Shown here: positions 7,096 through 13,754 of the stretch, in pieces | Position numbering within the stretch: position 1 is the stretch's first letter | Layout of the letters: each line of letters starts with the position of its first letter | DNA from: JAMIFV01 sp035906055 | GTDB lineage: Bacteria; Pseudomonadota; Alphaproteobacteria; Rickettsiales; JABCZZ01 | NCBI GenBank assembly: GCA_035906055.1 | Contig: JAMIFV010000033.1 | Location: 1 to 13,888, forward strand | Length of the DNA: 13,888 nt | Reading direction: 5' to 3' | The notes under the pieces: model-generated | What the model was told of the DNA's origin: nothing | The model's database searches: none | What the model saw: the letters and a program-made list of their open reading frames with translations, nothing else | Made by a program: the position numbers and the translations under genes

Positions 7096-7209
7096 ACATA
7101 CCGCATTTACTGGCAGCAAGGCCAGTGCAGGTGAATTGCGCGATTTTTTGCGTGTGCCTTCATCAAGATATATACAAATGGAAACAAGATGCTATAAACA
7201 GGCGCTTGC

Positions 7210-7227
7210 GTCGGGGCGTAGCGCAGC
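7210..7227 (+). repeat. 18-bp copy of the tRNA-Pro 5' end
   Basis: GTCGGGGCGTAGCGCAGC at 7210-7227 is repeated exactly at 7330-7347, where it leads into the larger tRNA-Pro remnant. After this first copy the sequence departs from a tRNA (TGGCCAGATTT). It is either a duplication made by an insertion or a slipped copy. Confidence 0.8.
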
Positions 7228-7267
7228 TGGCCAGATTTCTTTAGCGAACGCAAGTGAGCTTGGAAAT

Positions 7268-7292
7268 GGCCCCCCCGGCGAAGGCCGGGGCC
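7268..7292. repeat. GC-rich REP-like hairpin
   Basis: CCCCGGC (7273-7279) and GCCGGGG (7284-7290) form a perfect 7-bp stem with a GAAG loop, extended by GG/CC after a bulge. GCCCCGGCGAAGGCCGGGGC-type hairpins are common repetitive extragenic palindromes in alphaproteobacteria. It lies between the two copies of the tRNA 5' end. Confidence 0.7.
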
Positions 7293-7331
7293 TCGTGGAG
7301 AGGAACTGCTTTTCCGCTGCCAGTTAAGTGT

Positions 7332-7380
7332 CGGGGCGTAGCGCAGCCTGGTAGCGCATCTGCTTTGGGAACAGAAGGTC
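7332..7380 (+). pseudogene. tRNA-Pro(TGG) remnant lacking T arm and 3' acceptor strand
   Basis: The acceptor 5' strand CGGGGCG (7332-7338), TA, D stem GCGC (7341-7344) with loop and GCGC (7354-7357), and anticodon arm TCTGC-TTTGGGA-ACAGA (7359-7375, anticodon TGG 7366-7368) are textbook proteobacterial tRNA-Pro. The variable bases AGGTC end at 7380. The next bases should be a T arm with TTCGAAT, then CGCCCCG. Instead TGCATCCCCGCT and AT-rich DNA follow, so the T arm and a full acceptor complement are missing. The anticodon stem also has a C-A mismatch at its last pair (7363/7371), where C-G is usual. The gene is therefore broken, probably at the edge of an inserted element. Confidence 0.85.
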
Positions 7381-7791
7381 TGCATCCCCGCTATGCTAAA
7401 TATATCTCGATTATTCAATCTGTAATGCGTCATGCGTTTTTGACGCTATCTTTCGGGGATACTGCGGGGATACCTTGCGATAAGAAATGACGATGTAGTA
7501 AAGCACGAATTATCGCATTAATTACCGTGCTGAAACTGCCCTTTCATCATCACGCCCTTTTCCCCATATGTATGTAGGGGGATTCTGTATGTGCTGTTTC
7601 ATATCCTGCGATGGGATTGAATAGAGCGCCTCAAAACTGGGATGACCCCTTAAATTTGTAGGCACCTATAGGAGTTTCTTAAATTTTTGGTTCGTTATTG
7701 CACTTATTGTAAAATTAGTGCCCAAAATGGCTTATATAAATGTGTTCTGAAATGTATAACCAGTCTTTCTACCACTAAATCAAGCAAAGAC
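7381..7791. other. AT-rich gene-free stretch with hairpins and short repeats
   Basis: No convincing gene. Visible structures: hairpin GCGTCA (7427-7432)/TGACGC (7441-7446); tandem CGGGGATAC words (7454-7462 and 7465-7473); a near-palindrome GCACGAATTA (7503-7512)/TAATT-AC-CGTGC (7519-7530); TCCCC (7561-7565)/GGGGGA (7577-7582); and direct repeats CTTAAATTT at 7649-7657 and 7678-7686 flanking the palindrome CCTATAGG (7665-7672). This fits the left end of an integrated element. No integrase gene is present. Confidence 0.6.
7454..7473 (+). repeat. Tandem CGGGGATAC words, possible integrase arm sites
   Basis: Two exact CGGGGATAC copies are spaced 11 bp start to start, about one helical turn, 74 bp after the tRNA break. 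Paired G-rich words of this kind occur at the ends of islands inserted by tyrosine integrases. The role here is inferred from position and spacing only. Confidence 0.4.
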
Positions 7792-9450
7792 CTATATACC
7801 TACTCCACCAGAATCATTGTTATTGGAATGACCTGCATCATGCCCAGAGCTTGTTTCTGAATGGTGCGTTTCAGGCGCTGGTGAGCTTACATGTTCAACC
7901 CAGCTTTTGTCTTTTTCGGGCTCATGATGAGGTGCTGGTGGCGGCGGTTCGGGGGCTACACGGTCAGTCCATGTCGGGTTGGAATCACGCTCAGATGGAG
8001 GAGGACTGGCCTCAACTCTTTCCGTCCAGCTTTGCTGAGGCTGCTGTTCGTTATTTGCCAGTTTTTCGACAAACGGACGAGGCTCTGGAGGTAGCCATGA
8101 TTGCTGGGCTGGTGCTGGCTCAACAGGTGGAGATGCCTCAGGCTGAACAGTCACAACCTCCACGGCAGGTGGTGGGGCAATGGTCGCCCCTTCTAATGCA
8201 GGCTTTGCATCTGGTGCATCTAAAATATGCACTCCCGGCGGAAGCTCGACAGTAGGCAATTGCCATGCTGGTGGCGCAGGGGGTAGTGGTTCTGGAACCA
8301 TAAGCCCTTTTACTGCATCGGGTAAAATATCTAATATAGGGGTATTGATATCCGTGTTTACGTTAAGCTCTTGCCGTGCGGCATCAATCACTGGATTAGG
8401 TTCTGGCGGTAAAACGGGCGTATTGATTTCCAGAGGTACGACTTGGGGAATCTCATCCCTTGCTTCCTTTGCTGTTGCTTCCAGACCACGAATGGCATCG
8501 GCAATAACAGGAAGGTTTGTATCCGGTAAAAATTCGGGTGGCTTCTCTACAAGGATAGGATGCCCCTGCGGGTCTACGACAGGTGGAGTTTGTGCATCTG
8601 CCCACTGCGTGCTTGGCACTATATCGGGCACAGGGATAGGGTCTTTTAGAGACTCAATGGCTCTCTCAAGTTCCATTCTTTCGTTAAAAGCCGGAGTGGT
8701 GACTTGCTGTTCAATGTATGGAACTGTTCTTTCTAAGTATCTTTCTGAAAACTTATCCGGATTGTTATCAAAGTATTTAGTTGCATCAATATAATCTAAT
8801 AATTGCTGCTGTGTTATTCCGTCTCCCAATTGAAAAGTGCCGCCTTGTAAAGTAACAGACTGGCCATGCAAAAAATCACTCATTGCTCCGTTGGGCGAAA
8901 GATTAAGCTGATTATGGTAATCGTTTAATATGACTTGCATTTCTGGAGACGCTAATAGGGCTTCTTTTACTGCTCCATCGGGTAGCCCCATAATAATTCC
9001 ATTAACATGGGCTATGCTCTCATGCACATGCTCTACAAAGGCTTCATTAATTTTATCTTTTCCATAATCAGATGACAGGGCCAGGTTAATTATATCAATG
9101 TCTTTATCGCTAAGTGCATGGGGATTTCCCTTTGAGTGTAATCCGGTATCAACTCTGCTTAAAAAACCAGAAGGGTCTGCAACAATTGGCTGGCCGCTCA
9201 TGTATGTGGCATGCGCTACAATGTCTTTTAATAAATCCATCCCCTTTGCGCCGCCATTAGCCAAATCCATTTGGTTGCCGCCAAAGCTGTAACCGCTATT
9301 GTGATCTTTGGGATTACCAAGCGCGGCATGACTTAACTGATAGCCGTCAGAGATTCCTCCCAGCTCGTTCAGGAGTAATACATTGGCTACATGCTTCTCG
9401 AAACCTTCCAGTTTTTCTGTGCCTTTAAAATCAAGATAGGTAGGTTTCAT
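7792..9450 (-). CDS. Large protein: possible lysozyme-like N-terminus, proline-rich tail with W-x-x-x-V repeats
   Basis: 552 aa, last gene of the four-gene operon. I do not recognise the whole protein. Residues 1 to about 250 form a folded region. Its LLLNELGGISDGYQLSHAALG (about 26-46) followed by SGYSFGGNQMDLA (about 52-64) resembles the 'SG-x-SFG-x-x-Q-x-D' segment of some lysozyme-like peptidoglycan hydrolases, with E29 as a possible acid. This is a weak, recalled likeness. Residues 250-552 are a long Pro/Glu/Ala-rich, probably disordered stretch. It ends with three spaced motifs, SWTERV (W475), TWTDRV (W494) and SWVEHV (W517), separated by proline runs, then a His/Ser/Asn/Gly-rich tail. 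There is no signal peptide. The start ATG overlaps the previous stop (TAATG), showing translational coupling. Confidence 0.75.
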   Translation of the reverse strand: MKPTYLDFKGTEKLEGFEKHVANVLLLNELGGISDGYQLSHAALGNPKDHNSGYSFGGNQMDLANGGAKGMDLLKDIVAHATYMSGQPIVADPSGFLSRVDTGLHSKGNPHALSDKDIDIINLALSSDYGKDKINEAFVEHVHESIAHVNGIIMGLPDGAVKEALLASPEMQVILNDYHNQLNLSPNGAMSDFLHGQSVTLQGGTFQLGDGITQQQLLDYIDATKYFDNNPDKFSERYLERTVPYIEQQVTTPAFNERMELERAIESLKDPIPVPDIVPSTQWADAQTPPVVDPQGHPILVEKPPEFLPDTNLPVIADAIRGLEATAKEARDEIPQVVPLEINTPVLPPEPNPVIDAARQELNVNTDINTPILDILPDAVKGLMVPEPLPPAPPAWQLPTVELPPGVHILDAPDAKPALEGATIAPPPAVEVVTVQPEASPPVEPAPAQQSWLPPEPRPFVEKLANNEQQPQQSWTERVEASPPPSERDSNPTWTDRVAPEPPPPAPHHEPEKDKSWVEHVSSPAPETHHSETSSGHDAGHSNNNDSGGVGI

Positions 9451-10001
9451 TACTTACTCGCAGCAGAAATATGGTTTGTTTTGTAGCCGTTGTCTTTGGG
9501 ACTAATGATAAAGCCTTTATATATTAACTTTTTTGTGCCGCACTCTTCTTCACGAATTATAAGTATCAAATCTTCATAATTGTCGCCGTCTGCATTTGCT
9601 TTAGATACAGACTCTCCAAGATACGCGGATTTAAGCTTATCCAATGGAATTTTATGTTCCGAGAGAAGTTCGCTCTTGGAATCTTGATAACATCCGCCCA
9701 TTTCAGGATCGGAAAGGCTTTCGTATATAGTATCTTTCTCGGGACTTTCTGGGTTGTTTGCTAAATACAGGCTTTGCGAATAGATACCTTCGTATAAATA
9801 TGTGCTTTCATATAAAAAGAAAGCATTCCCCGCTTTATCGACAATTTTAGCGAGTGTCTTAAGGCTGCTTCTGGGAGATGAAGATTCTGTTATTGGTAAA
9901 TTATCAAGAATAACAGATTCGTGTGGCGTCCTATCCTTTGTAGAATTTGCAAAAGAAGAGCCACAAAACAGGCAAATAATAAGAAGGATTACTCTACGCA
10001 C
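9450..10001 (-). CDS. Exported 183-aa protein of unknown function
   Basis: Third gene of the operon. It starts at GTG 10001, with AGGA about four bases upstream. The N-terminus MRRVILLIICLFCGSSFA is a good Sec signal peptide, cleaved before NSTKD. Cys13 does not sit in a proper lipobox, so a soluble periplasmic or secreted protein is more likely than a lipoprotein. The mature part has three Cys (two in GGCYQDSK and EEECGTKK) that could form a disulfide. Residues around 140-155 (ANADGDNYEDLILIIREE) look like the D-x-x-x-D-x-x-x-DL-I-L type of calcium-binding FG-GAP/dockerin-like loop; this is suggestive only. It ends one base into the start of the 552-aa gene. Confidence 0.75.
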   Translation of the reverse strand: MRRVILLIICLFCGSSFANSTKDRTPHESVILDNLPITESSSPRSSLKTLAKIVDKAGNAFFLYESTYLYEGIYSQSLYLANNPESPEKDTIYESLSDPEMGGCYQDSKSELLSEHKIPLDKLKSAYLGESVSKANADGDNYEDLILIIREEECGTKKLIYKGFIISPKDNGYKTNHISAASK

Positions 10002-10013
10002 ACATTTCCTGAA

Positions 10014-10298
10014 CTATGAATTAACTACGCCATATTTATCGTATAAATGCTGCCTTAGCTCCTCGGAGGGTATTCCTTCACCAAAAGCGACAATACTTCC
10101 CACTTTCTTGAGGTCATCTAAAGCACCAACCGTTGCTGATTTGAGCAATAAAAAATACTCTTTCAGCTTAGTGCCTTTAACAGCAAGATAGAGATAAAAG
10201 TCTTTTCCATTCTCCAGCTTCCCATCATGAAAGAAAATAATCTCACCCTGTTCAAGGATAAGCTGGTCAGAGAATGAGGGTTCATGGGAATGCAGCAA
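10014..10298 (-). CDS. Small 94-aa protein of unknown function
   Basis: Second gene of the operon. I do not recognise it. The start TTG 10298 is chosen because AGGAG lies nine bases upstream, within and just after the stop of the 499-aa gene (TAAGGAG). No ATG follows until far into the frame. The sequence reads as a small alpha/beta domain: EQGEIIFFHDGKLENGKDFYLYLAV (strands), KGTKLKEYFLLLKSA (helix), and GSIVAFGEGIPSEELRQHLYDKYGVV (strand, turn, helix). It has no signal peptide or membrane segment, so it would stay in the cytoplasm. A small soluble protein between two envelope-linked proteins could be a chaperone, adaptor or immunity protein. None of these is shown by sequence. Confidence 0.7.
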   Translation of the reverse strand: MLHSHEPSFSDQLILEQGEIIFFHDGKLENGKDFYLYLAVKGTKLKEYFLLLKSATVGALDDLKKVGSIVAFGEGIPSEELRQHLYDKYGVVNS

Positions 10299-10311
10299 AG
10301 GGGGCTGCTCC

Positions 10312-11811
10312 TTATTTGCTTAATCCGCCGGAAAGCGAATTAATAAGGTTTTTAGTGGGTTTGTAAAGAAACTCAGGCTTGCGTGACCACATGACCGCAC
10401 CGCCCACGGAGATTGCTGCCGCAGTCGCCAGAGCAACAAAACGAGTTACATTATGGTTCGACTTCGGCTTTTCATCCGTACCGCTCTCTTTATCTTTATT
10501 CCTGCCTGTAGCCATGAGCAATCCCACAGCAGTTGCTCCACCAAGTGTAGCTATCTTGGCGGCTGTGTTTTTATCTTCTTCTTTGGGTTGGGCTTTTGCG
10601 GAATATTTTCCGGTTTTTGAATCAAGTTCAACATCCGTTACATCCGTTGCACGTGGTGTATGTTGAGATCGTTTGGCATTGATAGGCGTATCCCGCCGTG
10701 TACCGCTGGCATCTGACAGCCGTGATTCTGTAACAACCTGCGCCAATTTCGCATCCGTGACATCACCTTCGATAATACCGCTTTTGCGTAATCGCAATGA
10801 ATCAGCATACTTGCCGCTGTCAGGATGGTTAATCGCAACGCCCTCATGCAATAAAAACTGCACATATTCATCACGCGCCAAGTAATTTCCTTTGTCCGCT
10901 GCCGCAGCAATAGGCTTTATTGTGTCGGGATGCGCAAAATCAATTGGGTCACCTTTATCTCTAAAAGCGGCAAATTTTTTTGCAATTTCTGAAGAAAGCG
11001 GCGACACCTCTTTCGCATGTGCCGCAATATAGGTATCTTTTTTCTTTTCAAGCTCAGGAAAGTCTGTGCCGATAGCATTTTCACGCAATAAGGTAAGCGG
11101 GTGAACAAAAACCGAAAGGCCGGAGCTTGGGGGGAATCCCTTAGCGTGTGATTTGTCTTTATTGTAGAACGCCGCACGGGTCATCTTGTCATTTTTTGCG
11201 TGACCCGGCAAATGGCTGACATCAATAACCGTCGTGTCGCGTTCGATAAAACGTTCCAATTCTGGCCGTGCCGCAAATAGACTATCGATGCCGTTTATGC
11301 CTGCCTTGTTCATTCGCTGGTTTATTTCATCTAGGCCAAACTTTCTTTCGACTTCATCAATTTTGCCAAACTTGTGTAATTGCTCAACTAAAGCCATATC
11401 CCGTATAGCGGCAATTGCGGCAGCAACCATTAGGTTACCTGCTGTTTCAGCATTTAAAGACTTTCCCTCAATGCTTTTAACTGTTTTTGCGCCATAAGCA
11501 TGTTTGACTTGGCTTATGAGTTCAGCACTGTAAACATCAGGCTTTGGAGATGGTTCAGAATTGAAGACGGCATGGTAAGCAGCCGCTTCTTTCTTCAGCA
11601 TACTCAAAAATTCATGATGCCCTGAATCAAATTTCTCCAGAAACTTGGGAGAATCAACAGAGGGAAGATCACGAGAAGCAAATTGCTCAATATATTTAGT
11701 TAGCCGTGAGAAATCTGCATGGCCAACACCTTTGCCCCCAATCTCTGATTGGCTTAGCGACAGTAACCATCGAGGGTCTTCTTTACCCCTCCATGCTTCA
11801 AAAGCAGGCAT
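10312..11811 (-). CDS. 499-aa protein with two C-terminal membrane segments
   Basis: First gene of the operon. I do not recognise it. ATG 11811 is preceded by GAGAA seven to eleven bases upstream. Residues 1 to about 380 are soluble and mainly helical, with an Ala-rich helix at about 124-140 (AGNLMVAAAIAAIRDMALVE) and a conserved-looking VIDVSHLPGHAKNDK near 196-210. Residues 380-415 are a charged, low-complexity linker. Two hydrophobic helices follow, at about 419-436 (KIATLGGATAVGLLMATG) and 455-475 (NVTRFVALATAAAISVGGAVMW), joined by a Lys/Asp/Glu-rich loop, with a short basic tail. This would leave the large N-terminal domain and the tail on the same side of the membrane. There is no signal peptide. 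The next gene begins 13 bp downstream, with its ribosome binding site on this stop codon. Confidence 0.75.
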   Translation of the reverse strand: MPAFEAWRGKEDPRWLLSLSQSEIGGKGVGHADFSRLTKYIEQFASRDLPSVDSPKFLEKFDSGHHEFLSMLKKEAAAYHAVFNSEPSPKPDVYSAELISQVKHAYGAKTVKSIEGKSLNAETAGNLMVAAAIAAIRDMALVEQLHKFGKIDEVERKFGLDEINQRMNKAGINGIDSLFAARPELERFIERDTTVIDVSHLPGHAKNDKMTRAAFYNKDKSHAKGFPPSSGLSVFVHPLTLLRENAIGTDFPELEKKKDTYIAAHAKEVSPLSSEIAKKFAAFRDKGDPIDFAHPDTIKPIAAAADKGNYLARDEYVQFLLHEGVAINHPDSGKYADSLRLRKSGIIEGDVTDAKLAQVVTESRLSDASGTRRDTPINAKRSQHTPRATDVTDVELDSKTGKYSAKAQPKEEDKNTAAKIATLGGATAVGLLMATGRNKDKESGTDEKPKSNHNVTRFVALATAAAISVGGAVMWSRKPEFLYKPTKNLINSLSGGLSK

Positions 11812-11999
11812 CTGATTCTCATTATTAAGAGCAAATATGGCTATATAACTACCATATCATAGCCTGAATTGGTATAGAAGTTCCGGTATTTTAACCAATA
11901 TTCATCAAACTGTAACAATCTAAAGATAGCAGAATAAATAAAAATTAGGCATTATGCGACAGTAAGTATTGGTATATTAAACATATATTTGAGATCAAA
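11812..11999. promoter_or_regulatory. AT-rich divergent control region
   Basis: 188 bp separate the divergent starts at 11811 (minus) and 12000 (plus). The stretch is strongly AT-rich. On the minus strand, TTGGTT and TATACC lie about 16 bp apart as a possible promoter. On the plus strand, TATATT about 25 bp before the ATG is a possible -10. No clear operator palindrome is seen. Sharing one control region suggests the two transcription units are regulated together. Confidence 0.4.
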
Positions 12000-13754
12000 A
12001 TGACTTCTTCTGATTCATCTGGCGATCCTAAGCTTCCTGAAAACAACCCAATCGCATTGGCATTGAAAGCTTTGTATGGCGATAGAGAAAAGCAAGCTTT
12101 AGTTAAATTTCATCAAAGTGGCGTTCCTATCAAGACAGCTACTGTTCCATCACAAATTATACAACATTTGGCACAGACTGATTCCTCCGGAAAAGAGTTG
12201 GTAAAATTTTATGATGAGTTTGGAGAAGAGATTAAGCGTGTACTTGATCAGACATTGAAGGCAAGAAAAGACGAATTAAATACCGGTATTAGCAATCTAG
12301 GCTTATCTAAGTCGGGAATTGAAAGAAAAGATGATGAAAATTTCAAACAAAATATCGGCGGTGGCATGGGGCTTACTACCGTAGGTGCCATGATTGCAGA
12401 TATTTTTCTAGGTGGCGCTGCAACAATGACTGTCACTTGGCTAACCGGGGCTGGCATGATTGGTAAAGGGATGTCAAACGCAGGAAAAAACACCTCCGGA
12501 ATTAAGGCCATTGAGCAAGACATATCAACTTTACAACAAAGAATCACTTATTTTGAGAATGCTAAGGATGAAGCTTTCAAAGGCTTAGATAAATACACCG
12601 AAAGCATTGCATTAGTACCCGCACTTATGAGCCATACTTATGAACATGCATCGAAAACATATGCGGAATTAGAACGTTATGCGAAGGCTCATGGAACGAC
12701 TGCGGATAATATAGGGGAGTATTTAGCAAAAAAGTCGCCAGAGGTTTCAAAAGCGTTTATTGGAATGCTAAAAGGAGAGTATGAAGCGGCTGACCTTGTG
12801 ACAATCGCCGAATATGGGCGGACAGCCGATATAACTCCTTCACCTGAACAGAGAGCATTTTTGCAGTTTGTAAATCATGCTGTAGTTCCCCACATGGACT
12901 ATTTCGAGATATGGGCAAGCAAGGTTGCGGATTTAGAAAAGTTACAGGCTGAGATTCATAAAGCTCTTAAGGACAAAAACCCCGATATACGGCCAAAACT
13001 CGAAATATTTGGCGAAAAGCCAGTAAGCTTATCAGGCACTTTAGTCCTTAAGCCGGATTTAACCGCAAAAGCACAAGAGGGAAAAGGAACTAAGCGTGCT
13101 AGCCAGATTACAAAAGATTCCACCACTACAGCTACATCCATACTTGAAAGAATTCGTAACACGCTTACGAATGACGGATTGGACATCCAAGCAAAACATC
13201 AACAAGCAAGACAAGATGCAGTAACTACCATTGAACAGTTTAATGGGTTCTTTACAGGAATTGAGGCGGCGCTGAAAGAAGTAGACAAGCAACTCAAGAA
13301 AGTTACATCTGACCGAGATGATGTGGAAGATAAATGGGATCGTGCGGAATCCTTAGAGACAAGGAAGAAAATCCTTGAGCATAGAAACCCAGAAAAAACA
13401 CATTTACATCATCGTGCGTTTTCCGTGCTTAGTGAAGTTGGACGAACTGCTTTAGAAGCGGGTGCAGATTTTATCTTGGGCATTCACGGTGCGCCTCCGA
13501 TTGTGGGTGCAGCGTCACGAGTTGTATCCCATGATATAAGGGGATTAGGAGCCAAGATACGCGATGATGTTGAGCATGAACTGCAATCCCAAAGTCTGTC
13601 ACTGCGTAGAAGGCAAGACCCAACTGCTTTAAGGGCAAGCTTAGATGCCTTAGATGAGGAGGTTAAGAAGCTTTCCGAAAACAAAGAAGGGGCTGTACCA
13701 GATAACGCAATAAAGTGTTATCAAGGACAGTATGAGGAAGAGCAGATTAAGTAA
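12000..13754 (+). pseudogene. Unrecognised membrane-hairpin/coiled-coil protein, 3' end replaced by an IS
   Basis: The frame runs 584 codons from ATG 12000 (GAGATC eight bases upstream), but only the first 563 belong to the gene. From 13689 the DNA is IS1595-family sequence, which supplies the last 21 residues (GAVPDNAIKC onward) and the stop. The original C-terminus is lost or lies beyond the IS. I do not recognise the protein. It has an N-terminal helical region (1-110), one glycine-rich hydrophobic stretch at about 119-158 (GGGMGLTTVGAMIADIFLGG, then AATMTVTWLTGAGMIGKGM), which could be one long or two short membrane helices, and then long charged helices, including likely coiled coils at 165-190 and about 395-480. 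Long helices around a hydrophobic hairpin recall alpha-helical pore-forming proteins; that is a shape likeness only. The truncated protein may still be made. Confidence 0.75.

Noticed and set aside
7332..7402. A functional T-arm-less tRNA, with CCCCG at 7386-7390 pairing with the 5' CGGGG, or GCAT/ATGC forming a small T arm
   Set aside because: The hairpin GCAT-CCCCGCT-ATGC lacks TTC-type loop bases, nothing after it pairs with the acceptor, and bacteria do not normally use such tRNAs. A broken gene is simpler.
7254..7490. Plus-strand frames across the tRNA remnant (such as 7254-7490 and 6926-7327)
   Set aside because: They cross the hairpin repeat and tRNA sequence, and have no start signal and no conserved content.
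7792..13754. A known secretion or phage tail system
   Set aside because: No ATPase, sheath, tube, coupling protein or portal motif is visible in any of the five proteins, so no such name is justified.
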